DNA of 35,546 bases from the NCBI GenBank assembly GCA_031270205.1, contig JAISYA010000131.1:1-35546 (forward strand), read 5' to 3'. The DNA is from Treponema sp. (GTDB lineage: Bacteria > Spirochaetota > Spirochaetia > Treponematales > Breznakiellaceae). Position 1 is the first letter of the stretch. The number at the start of each line of letters is the position of its first letter. Shown piece after piece: positions 1 through 8,282 of the stretch. The position numbers were made by a program, and so were the translations under genes. The notes under the pieces were generated by a model. The model had not been told where the DNA came from. It saw nothing but the letters and a program-made list of their open reading frames with translations, and did not search any database.

Positions 1-1360
1 TTTCCTCTTCAGCGGACGAATCTCCCCACTCGGTCAGCTTGCGGTGCAGTGTCTTCCGCCCTATGCCCAGGGTATCGGCGGCTTTAGCCTTTCTGCCCTT
101 GTGGAACGAAATGGTGTCCCGGATAATAATCTTTTCCGCTTCCTCAAGGCTCGTGCCCAGAGGAATGCGTATCCAGCCGTCTTCAGGGGCGGCCCTCAGG
201 GCGGGGGGGAGGTCTTCTTCGGTAATGACGTTTCCCTGACACATGACTACCGCGCTTTCAACACAGTTCCGCAGCTCGCGGATATTGCCGGGCCAATCGT
301 ATGCGTACAGGCGGGAACGGGCCTTTTCGTGGAAACCCTCGATGGTTTTTGCGTTTTCAGCGGCGAATTCCCTGAGGAACGAAGCGGCCAGGAGCGGGAT
401 GTCGTCTTTTCTTTCGCGTAACGGAGGGACGTGAATGTTTACCACGTTGAGGCGGAAATAGAGATCTTCCCTGAAATTACCCTTTTCTATTTCCGCTTTA
501 AGCTCCTTGTTGGTCGCCGTGACAATGCGCACATCGGTCTCAATGGTATCTTCGCCGCCGACCCGTTCAAATTCCCTTTCCTGCAGTACACGCAAAAGTT
601 TTATCTGGATGTTCTGATCGATTTCCCCGATCTCGTCCAGGAAAAGGGTTCCCTCATTGGCAAGCTCGAAGCGCCCCCGTTTGCGGGAGACCGCGCCGGT
701 AAAAGCGCCCTTCTCGTGACCAAAGAGTTCGCTTTCCAAAAGCCCCGCTGAGAGGGCCGCGCAGTGGACTTTAATCAGGGGCTTCCCCTTGCGCGGCGAA
801 AGTTCATGGATGGCGTCGGCCACAAGCTCTTTCCCGACGCCGGATTCGCCGGTGATAAGAATTGACGCTCTGGTAGGGGCGGCCCGCGTCACGGTATCAA
901 AGACTTTGCGCATAACGGCGGAAGTGCCGATAATGTTCTCAAAGCTGTTGCGGCGTTCCAGTTCTTCTTCCATTTGACGCTGCCGCAGGGCCATTTCCCG
1001 GTTTGCCAGCGCCCGCTTGACAAGGAGCGAGAGGCGGTCAAGATTAACCGGCTTGGTGAGGAAATCGTAGGCGCCGTCCCGCATGGCGGTAACGGCGCTT
1101 TCCACCGTGCCGTGACCGGTGAGAATGATCACCGGCAGGCCCGGTGTTTCCGCGAGAATGCGGCGCAGCAATTCTTCGCCGCCCATGCCGGGCATACGCA
1201 GATCGCTGATAACCAGGTCTATGTCGCCCCTGCAGAAACGCTTCCAGCCTTCGTCCCCGTCGGCGGCGCATACCGTTTCATAACCGTCCATTTCAAGGGA
1301 AGCGGCAAGGCCTTCTCTGATGTTTTTTTCATCATCAACGATAAGGAGTTTAAATTTCAT
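1..1360 (-). CDS. Sigma-54-dependent response regulator, NtrC family (C-terminal end cut by window edge)
   Basis: This protein should activate sigma-54 promoters when phosphorylated by the kinase encoded just upstream. I translated 453 codons with no stop. The receiver domain (about 1-120) has the acidic pair D9/D10, phosphoacceptor D53 in ISDLRMPGMG, T81 and K103. The AAA+ domain (about 143-375) has Walker A GESGVGKE (171-178), the sigma-54 contact loop GAFTGA (218-223) and Walker B LFLDEIGE (239-246). A Fis-type helix-turn-helix (KAADTLGIGRKTLHRKL) lies near the C-terminus, so only a few residues are missing. The start ATG overlaps the kinase stop codon (ATGA), showing translational coupling. 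The target genes cannot be told from the sequence; the neighbouring sugar transporter is divergent and its visible promoter is sigma-70-like. Confidence 0.95.
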   Translation of the reverse strand, partial: MKFKLLIVDDEKNIREGLAASLEMDGYETVCAADGDEGWKRFCRGDIDLVISDLRMPGMGGEELLRRILAETPGLPVIILTGHGTVESAVTAMRDGAYDFLTKPVNLDRLSLLVKRALANREMALRQRQMEEELERRNSFENIIGTSAVMRKVFDTVTRAAPTRASILITGESGVGKELVADAIHELSPRKGKPLIKVHCAALSAGLLESELFGHEKGAFTGAVSRKRGRFELANEGTLFLDEIGEIDQNIQIKLLRVLQEREFERVGGEDTIETDVRIVTATNKELKAEIEKGNFREDLYFRLNVVNIHVPPLRERKDDIPLLAASFLREFAAENAKTIEGFHEKARSRLYAYDWPGNIRELRNCVESAVVMCQGNVITEEDLPPALRAAPEDGWIRIPLGTSLEEAEKIIIRDTISFHKGRKAKAADTLGIGRKTLHRKLTEWGDSSAEEE

Positions 1361-2562
1361 CGTTCCCCTCCCCAGGCCTTTTCGGAATCACCGTTATACG
1401 CCAGGAGCCGCTGTTCCTTCTGGGGCACGGGCAGGGTAATATCAAAAGACGCGCCGACCCTTTCCCGAGAATCAACCGAAATTTCCCCCTGATGCTCCCG
1501 AATGATTTTGAAAACCAAAGTCAGCCCCAGGCCCGAACCGGTTTCCCTGGTGGTAAAATAAGGCTCGAATATTTTTTTAAGATTTTCCTCGCTGATACCC
1601 ACGCCGGTATCGCAGACGCTTATTCTGATTTCATTTTCTTCCCTGATGGTGGCGATGGTTAAAAGCCCCCCCCCGCTCATGGCAGCCTGGGCGTTTTTGA
1701 TCAGATTGAGCAGGGCCTGTTTCATGTAACGCTCATCCATAAGAATCAACGGAAGGTTTTCTTCGAGTTCCAGAAAAACCCGTATGTGGGACTGTTCCAT
1801 TTCGGGACGGACAAATTCGACAAGTTCCGCAATTAAAACATTAATATCAGCCTCCCGAAGCTCAAGGCTCATAGGGCGGACCGCAAACAGAAAATCAACG
1901 ACAATATGGTTGAGCCGCTCCACTTCCTCATTCAACACGTTAATATATTTACTGAAAAGCCCGCCGAAACTATCTTCGGCCTTTGCCTCCTGATTCTTCG
2001 ACAGGGCTTTTTGCATCAACTGAAGATGGATAGAGATTGACCCAAGGGGATTTTTAATTTCGTGGGCGACCCCGGCGGCCAATGTGGTAAGGCTTGCCAA
2101 ATTTTCCGCCCGCCGCAGCCGGGCTTCCCTGCTCCGCTTTTCGGTAATATTTTCGATGTAGATAAGGGAACCGGTTATCCGGTGGGAGCGCACCAGGGGA
2201 AACACGCTGATCGAAAGCAGCCGGTTCTGCCCCTGGGTCTCAACATCGATCTCCCGTTCCAGCACGCGGTCGCCGCTCAACAGGGTTTCCTTAAAAAAAT
2301 CCAGCACCCGCTCTTCCAGTACCGCCGACCATAGGGGGATATTACCGGCCTCAATATGATTCATCGGGATCAGCCGCTGCGCGGCCTTGTTCGCCATTAT
2401 GAGGCAGTGGTTCTCATCGCAGACCAGGATGCCGTCGGGAAGGGAATCGAGCACTGTCTCATAACGCTCAATTTCTTCCGCCGCCGACACCAAAAGTTCC
2501 CGGCATTGCTCGGCGGTGAGTTTATCCAGTTTTTTTATCGCGCGCTTGTAAAATTCACTCAT
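1357..2562 (-). CDS. PAS-containing sensor histidine kinase, NtrB-like
   Basis: A cytoplasmic sensor kinase of 401 residues with no membrane segment, expected to phosphorylate the response regulator that follows it with a 4-base overlap. A PAS domain spans about 35-140. The dimerisation/phosphoacceptor domain has H167 in LAAGVAHEIKNPLGS. The ATPase domain shows the N box LLNLIKNAQAAM (N286, N290), the G1 box DTGVGISEENL (D319) and the G2 box GSGLGL (342-347). The layout is like NtrB or the soluble partners of other NtrC-type regulators. The signal is unknown; a soluble PAS domain suggests an intracellular cue. Only a weak Shine-Dalgarno (GGAG, about 13 bases upstream) precedes the ATG. Confidence 0.93.
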   Translation of the reverse strand: MSEFYKRAIKKLDKLTAEQCRELLVSAAEEIERYETVLDSLPDGILVCDENHCLIMANKAAQRLIPMNHIEAGNIPLWSAVLEERVLDFFKETLLSGDRVLEREIDVETQGQNRLLSISVFPLVRSHRITGSLIYIENITEKRSREARLRRAENLASLTTLAAGVAHEIKNPLGSISIHLQLMQKALSKNQEAKAEDSFGGLFSKYINVLNEEVERLNHIVVDFLFAVRPMSLELREADINVLIAELVEFVRPEMEQSHIRVFLELEENLPLILMDERYMKQALLNLIKNAQAAMSGGGLLTIATIREENEIRISVCDTGVGISEENLKKIFEPYFTTRETGSGLGLTLVFKIIREHQGEISVDSRERVGASFDITLPVPQKEQRLLAYNGDSEKAWGGER

Positions 2563-2606
2563 ACGGCGGCCAACGCTCCGGTTATATGATATGCGCCGTT
2601 AGGCCC

Positions 2607-2630
2607 GCTCTGCCGAAAGGCAGAAAAGCG
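2607..2630. repeat. Hairpin with GAAA tetraloop beside a dispersed repeat
   Basis: TCTGCC (2609-2614) and GGCAGA (2619-2624) form a perfect stem closed by the tetraloop GAAA, with outer CGCT/AGCG arms. It lies directly upstream of the dispersed repeat that starts near 2653, so the two may be one composite element. There is no following T-run, so it is unlikely to be an intrinsic terminator. Confidence 0.5.
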
Positions 2631-2652
2631 CATACAGGCCTCTTGGGCGCTT

Positions 2653-2709
2653 TATTCGCAAGTCTGGTTTAATACCCCAAGGCAAGCTGCGCTTGCTAGG
2701 CTTGCCGCG
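2653..2709. repeat. Dispersed intergenic repeat, copy 1
   Basis: The copy contains ATTCGCAAGTCTGG, then a short spacer, then GGCAAGCTGCGCTTGC followed by TAGGCTTGCCGCG. The same blocks in the same order occur at 35053-35102. The GCAAGC-TGC-GCTTGC core is a perfect 6-bp hairpin, and GGCAAG can alternatively pair with the downstream CTTGCC. It behaves like a REP-type intergenic element. From 2710 to 2897 I see nothing else beyond AT-rich sequence. Confidence 0.6.
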
Positions 2710-2897
2710 CGGAGACTCATTCAAGGATTTTATCCTATACGGTTTTGAAAATTCAGGCAAGCGTATATTTTAAATACAGAACTTCAAAATATTTCGCATC
2801 AATATCTCCTGTTTGTCCCGGTATTTCGTCCAAATCAATTTGAATAATCAGCTTTGTTTTTTTTATGCGCCCCATGATTTCACCGGTAAATTTTTGC

Positions 2898-2926
2898 TTG
2901 ACAAAAAAAATCAGCAGGTTTATTAT
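2898..2926 (+). promoter_or_regulatory. Sigma-70-type promoter of the sugar ABC transporter
   Basis: A perfect -35 TTGACA (2898-2903) is followed by a 17-base spacer and -10 TATTAT (2921-2926). Transcription would start near 2933, giving a leader of about 120 bases before the binding-protein ATG at 3052. Confidence 0.75.
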
Positions 2927-2935
2927 GATCCTGAG

Positions 2936-2963
2936 AAACGAAGCCTATACGACTTCGTTTTTT
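2936..2963 (+). terminator. Attenuator-like hairpin in the transporter leader
   Basis: AAACGAAG (2936-2943) pairs with CTTCGTTT (2953-2960) around a 9-base loop and runs into six consecutive T residues (2958-2963). This is the form of an intrinsic terminator. It sits at the very 5' end of the leader, so it would act as an attenuator rather than as the end of another gene. Confidence 0.5.
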
Positions 2964-2967
2964 AGGC

Positions 2968-2995
2968 CCGGTTACCTAATCGTTTAGGTAACCGG
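2968..2995. promoter_or_regulatory. Perfect 12-bp inverted repeat with central CG: operator or second hairpin
   Basis: The arms CCGGTTACCTAA (2968-2979) and TTAGGTAACCGG (2984-2995) are perfect complements around TCGT. The symmetry axis falls on a CG step, as in many LacI-family operators, and the site lies about 35-60 bases downstream of the predicted start. It could block transcription when bound, or form an RNA hairpin competing with the attenuator. No regulator gene of that family lies in the window. A further palindrome, AAAACCGGTTTT, lies at 3007-3018. Confidence 0.5.
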
Positions 2996-3051
2996 AAAAT
3001 CCCAGTAAAACCGGTTTTGAGCCGGTCAAGTATTGTTTTAGGAGGAAAGAG

Positions 3052-4389
3052 ATGAAAAAATTTGCGGTGTTCTGCGTGATTCTGCTTGTTGCGGCGTTGT
3101 TTGTCCATGCCGGCGGCGGCAGGCAGCGCAGCGGGAAAGTGGAAATCACCTATTCTTTCTGGGGTACTCCCGATGAAGCGGCGGCGGTACAGAAAGTGGC
3201 GGATAAGTTCAATGGCGAACAAGACAAGATTACGGTCAAGGTCATGAATATTCCCCACGACACCTATATAGAAAAGCTCAATACCATGGCCACCGCGGGC
3301 GAGCTGCCCGACGCGGGCATTATGAGTGAAGCCGGCGTTTTGCAGTTTGCCAGCAACGGATACCTGGCGGATATTTCCGGTATGTACGGCACAGGGGAGA
3401 GCAAGCCGCTGGACAGCATAGCTTTTAAGGGGCCGGACGGCAAAACCGTAGCCTATTCCGCGGCAAATGAGATACTGGTTCTCTACTATAACAAAGATAT
3501 GTTCGACAAGGCCGGCGTACCCTATCCGCCCGCGACCGCGGATAACGCCTGGACCTGGGATCAGTTTGTGGCGGCCGCAAAAAGGCTCACCTTCGACGCG
3601 AACGGCAGGACGCCGAACGACGCGGGTTTTGATCCCAACAACATCAAGCAGTACGGCGCACTGGTCGAAAACCTTACCTGGCAGCTTGAAGTATGGGCTT
3701 TGAGCAACGGCGGCGGTTTCTACAATGCCAACGGTACCCAGGTAACCATCGATCAGAGCGCGGCGGTAGAGGCCATGCAGAAAGTGGCGGACCTGCACCT
3801 GAAGGATCACGTCGCTCCCCTGTCCACCGGCCTTACCGACGACAGCATTCAGCGTTCCATCATCGCGGGGACCGTGGCCATGGCCACCGGCGGTACCTGG
3901 AATGTGGGTACCTGTCTGGCCCAGGCCCGGGACAGTGAAGGGCTTAACTACGGCATTGCCGTTCTTCCCTACATGAAACAGAAAGTTACGATTTGTACCG
4001 GCGGCCCCAATGTGGTGTTCAGCCAGTCAAAGCACCCTGCGGAAGCAATGGAATGGCTTAAATGGTATTCCAAAGAAGAAAACAACTGGGGCCTTATTGA
4101 AACGGGCATCTGGATGCCGATTCTTCAAAAGTGGTATACCGATGAAAGCCTCACCCGGAAGTGGGTACAGAATCCCAACTTTCCCGCCTATGCGGATTAC
4201 AAAACAGCGGTAGTGGACTATGCCATGAACTATTCAAAATCAACGTCATGGTATTATGTGAACAACACCGTTGACTTCAACAACCTGTTGGGTTCTGTTC
4301 TGGGCGATGTCTGGACCGGCAACAAAACCGTTCAGCAGGTGATAAGCGCGAACATTAGTGCGCTAAGGGATGCCTACCGGGGTAATTAA
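3052..4389 (+). CDS. Extracellular sugar-binding protein of an ABC transporter (family 1)
   Basis: The substrate-binding component of a carbohydrate importer, 445 residues. The N-terminal signal peptide (MKKFAVFCVILLVAALFVHA) is followed by GGG, so it is exported. The mature start VEITYSFWGTPDEAAAVQKV and later blocks (PDAGIMSEAG, LYYNKDMFDKAGVPYPP, WTWDQFVAAAKRL, AMATGGTWN) are typical of maltose/multiple-sugar-type binding proteins (SBP_bac_1). The ATG follows an AGGAGG Shine-Dalgarno at 3040-3045. It is the first gene of a three-gene operon with two permeases. The sugar is not identifiable. No lipobox cysteine is present, so anchoring would be by an uncleaved signal or it is free in the periplasm. 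Confidence 0.93.
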   Translation: MKKFAVFCVILLVAALFVHAGGGRQRSGKVEITYSFWGTPDEAAAVQKVADKFNGEQDKITVKVMNIPHDTYIEKLNTMATAGELPDAGIMSEAGVLQFASNGYLADISGMYGTGESKPLDSIAFKGPDGKTVAYSAANEILVLYYNKDMFDKAGVPYPPATADNAWTWDQFVAAAKRLTFDANGRTPNDAGFDPNNIKQYGALVENLTWQLEVWALSNGGGFYNANGTQVTIDQSAAVEAMQKVADLHLKDHVAPLSTGLTDDSIQRSIIAGTVAMATGGTWNVGTCLAQARDSEGLNYGIAVLPYMKQKVTICTGGPNVVFSQSKHPAEAMEWLKWYSKEENNWGLIETGIWMPILQKWYTDESLTRKWVQNPNFPAYADYKTAVVDYAMNYSKSTSWYYVNNTVDFNNLLGSVLGDVWTGNKTVQQVISANISALRDAYRGN

Positions 4390-4401
4390 AGGATTGTAAG
4401 G

Positions 4402-5325
4402 ATGGCAGGAAGCGTAAAAAAACCATCACGGGCTGTGTCAAAAAACGCGGCCCAGGAAACCCGTGCCGCATATCTCTTCTTGACACCGGCGCTGGTGGGT
4501 CTTTCGGTACTCACTTACGGGCCGCTTCTTGCCGTCTTTATTCTTGGTTTTTTCAACTGGAGGGGGGCTCTCGCTCCCTCCTTTATCGGGCTTGGCAATT
4601 ATATACGCCTTTTTACTACAGACCCCTATTTTACCGATTCCCTAAAGGTAACGGCATATTTTTCTGTTGTCTCCGTTATCGGCAGCATGATCTATTCCCT
4701 GGGCGTGGCGATGCTTTTGAACCGGAAGATTCCCGCCAGGGGATTCTTCCGCGCTGTATTCTATCTTCCATACATACTGCCCGCGGTGGCGGTGTATATC
4801 GGCTGGTCATGGCTGTACGAAAGCAATTTTGGTCTTTTTAATTATCTCCTGAACCTGATTGGCATAAACAAGGTTAATTTTATCGCGGATTCCCGTTTGG
4901 TTGTTCCGTCTCTGGCGCTTATCGCGGTGTGGCTTTCCGGAAACCTCATCGTTATATTCCTGGCAGGACTGCAAAATGTGCCGCGTGTGTATCACGAAGC
5001 CGCGATGATAGATGGGGCAAACGCCTGGCAGCGTTTCCGCCATGTAACCATTCCCGGCATGACACCGATTATTTTTTACAATTTACTGATGTCTCTGATT
5101 ACCAATCTGCAGGTAGTAACCCCCGCCCTGGCGCTGACAAACGGCGGCCCCGGCAATTCATCAATGTTTATCACCTATCTGATGTACCGTTATGCCTTTA
5201 AGTCCAGCCAACTGGGTTACGCAAGCGCCATATCGTTTGTATTTTTTATCATAGCGGCTGTCTTTACCGCTATTGTTTTTGCCGCGTCGAAAAGCTGGGT
5301 TTTTTATGAGGGCGGAGAAAAATGA
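4402..5325 (+). CDS. Sugar ABC transporter permease, MalF/UgpA type
   Basis: An inner-membrane permease of 307 residues with about six membrane segments, beginning AAYLFLTPALVGLSVLTYGP as in MalF/UgpA-type subunits. The EAA loop that contacts the ATPase is EAAMIDGANAWQRFRHVTIP (199-218). It follows the binding-protein gene by 12 bases and overlaps the next permease by 4 bases (ATGA), so translation of the two permeases is probably coupled. Confidence 0.93.
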   Translation: MAGSVKKPSRAVSKNAAQETRAAYLFLTPALVGLSVLTYGPLLAVFILGFFNWRGALAPSFIGLGNYIRLFTTDPYFTDSLKVTAYFSVVSVIGSMIYSLGVAMLLNRKIPARGFFRAVFYLPYILPAVAVYIGWSWLYESNFGLFNYLLNLIGINKVNFIADSRLVVPSLALIAVWLSGNLIVIFLAGLQNVPRVYHEAAMIDGANAWQRFRHVTIPGMTPIIFYNLLMSLITNLQVVTPALALTNGGPGNSSMFITYLMYRYAFKSSQLGYASAISFVFFIIAAVFTAIVFAASKSWVFYEGGEK

Positions 5326-6179
5326 GCGCATTTTATCAAAGGCTAAAGAGGCGTGAATCAATACTGGACACGGCGGCGTTTGCCGGTTTAATAGTGATTA
5401 CCGTTATTGTTATTTTTCCCGTCTGGTGGATTTTTCGATCCAGCCTGATGAACAACGCGGAGCTGTACGCCTGGCCGCCGAAACTGCTTCCCCAAAAGTG
5501 GCTTTTCTCAAATTACGCCGAATCTCTTAAGAGCTTCCCGTTCTGGCGCTACCTGGTCAATACCATGCTCATTATTGTCCCCTCGGTGACGGCGGGGACT
5601 TTTACGGCCACACTCTGCGGCTATGCCTTTGCGCGGCTCAGGTTTCCCGGCAAAAGGATTCTCTTTTCACTGTGTGTGGGTTCCATGCTGCTGCCCACCA
5701 TGGTAACCCTCGTTCCCCTGTACGTCATGTGGACACGGGGCCTGCATCTGGTGGATTCATACTGGCCGCTGATCCTGCCGTTTTTCTGCGGCGGCGGCGC
5801 CTTTAATATTTTTCTTATCCGGCAGTTTATCTATACTATCCCGCGGGAACTTGACGAGGCGGCCCGTATTGACGGCGCGGGCCACTGGCGCATATTGACC
5901 CGGATTATCATGCCCGCCATCAAGCCGGCAATGATTGTAGTAGCCCTGCTGCTGTTTATCCTGCTCTGGAACGATCTCTTGCAACAGACAGTCTATATCA
6001 ATTCTACCGAAAAATTTACCATCGCCATAGGCTTGACCCAGTTTAAGGGATCGCTGTATTCGGACTGGGCAAAGATCATGTGCGCTACCTGCATGTCTTT
6101 TTTACCGGGCGTTATCATTTATCTCATCGGGCAGAGGCAGTTTGTCGAAGGTATTGCGTTAACCGGCATGAAAAATTAG
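5322..6179 (+). CDS. Sugar ABC transporter permease, MalG/UgpE type
   Basis: The second permease of the importer, 285 residues, with a hydrophobic segment at about 18-38 and the EAA loop EAARIDGAGHWRILTRIIMP (179-198). It pairs with the preceding permease. No ATP-binding subunit follows: the next gene is on the other strand. The importer therefore probably borrows a shared MsmK/UgpC-type ATPase encoded elsewhere, which is common for family-1 sugar importers. The 100 bases to the convergent metA gene hold no clear terminator. Confidence 0.93.
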   Translation: MSAFYQRLKRRESILDTAAFAGLIVITVIVIFPVWWIFRSSLMNNAELYAWPPKLLPQKWLFSNYAESLKSFPFWRYLVNTMLIIVPSVTAGTFTATLCGYAFARLRFPGKRILFSLCVGSMLLPTMVTLVPLYVMWTRGLHLVDSYWPLILPFFCGGGAFNIFLIRQFIYTIPRELDEAARIDGAGHWRILTRIIMPAIKPAMIVVALLLFILLWNDLLQQTVYINSTEKFTIAIGLTQFKGSLYSDWAKIMCATCMSFLPGVIIYLIGQRQFVEGIALTGMKN

Positions 6180-6279
6180 GCGGATAGCCTTAAAGGGAAG
6201 TCCGCAAATGTAACCGCAGGCAGCCCTCATTATTTGCTGTATGCAGTCCCCAAATTTGAAACGGCCTCATGTATGCGGC

Positions 6280-7200
6280 TCATTCCATCGTTTCCAAATC
6301 AAAAGGGGTTTCCTGGTACACGTAGTTGAGCCAGTTGTCGAAAAACAGATTCGCGTGGGCGCGCCAGCGGACTACCGGCGTTTTGTCAGGGTTGTCGCCG
6401 GGGTAATAGTTTTTGGGGATCTCAATGGGAAGCCCTTTGGCAAGATCGCGCTGGTATTCGCGGTCAAGGGTGAGGGCATCGTATTCCAGATGACCGGTCA
6501 CATACACCTCCCTCCCTTCACGGGCGGTAACGATAAACACCCCGGTTTCACCGGTTTCGGACTGAATCGTAAGCCGGCGGTCGGCGGCGATGCGGTCCCG
6601 GTCGCTTGCGGTATGCCGGGACTGGGGAGCGAGGAATTCGTCGTCAAAACCCCGGAACAGGACATGGTACTGTTCGTGTACCTCATGGGGAAAAACACCG
6701 AAGAGCTTTTTCGCAAGCGGCTTTTTGGGGATGCCGTAGCGCCGGTACAGGCCCGCCTGCGCCCCCCAGCAAATGTGCATGGCGGAAAATACGTTTTTTT
6801 CCGAATAGTCGATCACCGCGGCAAGTTCGTCCCAGTAGTCCACTTCCTCAAAAGGAAGGGTCTCCACCGGCGCGCCGGTGATGATAAGCCCGTCAAAGCG
6901 TATCTTCATCTCGATGATCTCTTCGGCGCTGATGTAAAATTTTTCCAGGTGCCCCGGCGGCGCGTTTTTTGACTCGTGGCTGCCCATGCGTAAAAAAGTA
7001 ATGTTTACCTGCAGGGGGCTGTTGCCCAGCAAACGTAAAAGTTGAATCTCCGTATCCACGGTAGTGGGCATAAGGTTGACAATGGCGACATTGAGGGGCC
7101 TGATGTCCTGGTGCTCGGCCCGCTCGTCGGTCATTACAAAAACCCGCTCCCGGCTTAAGGTGTCGTATGCGGGTAAGGCTCTGGGTATTTTGATCGGCAT
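6280..7200 (-). CDS. metA: Homoserine O-acyltransferase, MetA family (predicted acetyl-CoA type)
   Basis: Acylates L-homoserine in methionine synthesis. The 306-residue length fits the MetA family. The acyl-enzyme cysteine is C144 in MHICWGAQAG, and the catalytic His/Glu are H237 and E239 in VTGHLEYD. In ITGAPVETL, E113 occupies the place where Bacillus cereus MetA has Glu111 and E. coli has Gly111. Published work links Glu there to acetyl-CoA and Gly to succinyl-CoA use, so I predict a homoserine O-acetyltransferase despite the usual 'succinyl' family name. SD AGGA lies 5 bases before the ATG. It follows eda and kdgK on the same strand with a 45-base gap and may share their transcript. Confidence 0.93.
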   Translation of the reverse strand: MPIKIPRALPAYDTLSRERVFVMTDERAEHQDIRPLNVAIVNLMPTTVDTEIQLLRLLGNSPLQVNITFLRMGSHESKNAPPGHLEKFYISAEEIIEMKIRFDGLIITGAPVETLPFEEVDYWDELAAVIDYSEKNVFSAMHICWGAQAGLYRRYGIPKKPLAKKLFGVFPHEVHEQYHVLFRGFDDEFLAPQSRHTASDRDRIAADRRLTIQSETGETGVFIVTAREGREVYVTGHLEYDALTLDREYQRDLAKGLPIEIPKNYYPGDNPDKTPVVRWRAHANLFFDNWLNYVYQETPFDLETME

Positions 7201-7245
7201 GTTGTTCCTGTAATTCCCTTTATGTCAAATATGCTTAAATGACAG

Positions 7246-8268
7246 CTAACGCTGCACGCGGCCTGAGGCGTCGCCGCCGGCGAGTTTTTGCACCTCGTCT
7301 ACCGAAACCTGGTTAAAGTCGCCCTCAACGGAATGTTTAAGGCAGCTTGCCGCCGCGGCGAATTCCACGGTTTCCTGGGGGCCAAAGCCCTTGAGGTTGG
7401 CGTAGATAAGGCCCGCGCCGAAGCTGTCGCCGCCGCCCACCCGGTCCACGATGCGTACCGCGTATTTCCGTGAAAAATAACAATTTCCGTTCTCGTAATA
7501 CATGGCGGCCCAGTTGTTGTCGCTGGCGCTGATCGATTCCCGCAGGGTAATGGCGACTTTCCTGAAGTGAAAGCGCTCCGTCAGGGCTTTCGCCACTTCC
7601 CCATAGCCCTCGCCTCTGATGCTGCCCGATGTTACGTCGGTGTTTTTCGCGTGAATGCCGAATACGTCCGCGGCGTCTTCCTCGTTGGCGATGCAGAGAT
7701 CCACAAAGGGCATGAGGCGGGCCATCACCCCGCCGGCCTTTTCCCTTGGCCAGAGATTCTTGCGGTAATTGAGATCGCAGGAAACGGTAAGGCCTTTTGC
7801 CTTGGCGGCCTTTGCCGCTTCCAGCGTGATTGCCGCCGCGCTGTCCGAAAGGGCGGGGGTGATGCCGGTAAAATGAAACCAGGACACGCCCTCAAAAATA
7901 CCGTTCCAGTCAAAGTCCCCCGGAGAGGCCGCGGCAAGCGCCGAATTGGCCCGGTCATAGATCACCTTAGAGGGCCGCTGCGACGCGCCCTTCTCCAGAA
8001 AGTAAATGCCCACCCGGTCGCCGCCCCGCACGATTTTGGAAACGTCCACTCCGAACTGCCGCAGGTTGTTTACCGCGGCTTGACCGATGTCGTGCTTCGG
8101 GAGCCGGGTAACAAAAGCGGCGTCAATGCCGAAGTTTGCCAGCGACACCGCCACATTCGCCTCGCCGCCGCCGTAGGTCGCGCCGTAGGAGCGGGCCTGC
8201 ACAAAACGGTAATAGCCATCAGGCGCCAGGCGCAGCATTATTTCACCAAACGTAACCACTTTTTTCAT
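7246..8268 (-). CDS. kdgK: 2-dehydro-3-deoxygluconokinase (PfkB family)
   Basis: Predicted to phosphorylate 2-keto-3-deoxygluconate to KDPG, the substrate of the aldolase encoded 14 bases upstream. The 340-residue protein has the PfkB N-terminal substrate-binding block GGGEANVAVSLANFG (33-47) and the C-terminal signature DRVGGGDSFGAGL, with catalytic D281. The ATG follows a GGGGGA ribosome site. Pairing with KDPG aldolase supports KDG kinase over other PfkB sugar kinases. The substrate could instead be a related keto-deoxy acid. Confidence 0.87.
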   Translation of the reverse strand: MKKVVTFGEIMLRLAPDGYYRFVQARSYGATYGGGEANVAVSLANFGIDAAFVTRLPKHDIGQAAVNNLRQFGVDVSKIVRGGDRVGIYFLEKGASQRPSKVIYDRANSALAAASPGDFDWNGIFEGVSWFHFTGITPALSDSAAAITLEAAKAAKAKGLTVSCDLNYRKNLWPREKAGGVMARLMPFVDLCIANEEDAADVFGIHAKNTDVTSGSIRGEGYGEVAKALTERFHFRKVAITLRESISASDNNWAAMYYENGNCYFSRKYAVRIVDRVGGGDSFGAGLIYANLKGFGPQETVEFAAAASCLKHSVEGDFNQVSVDEVQKLAGGDASGRVQR

Positions 8269-8282
8269 CAGATCCCCCTCAA

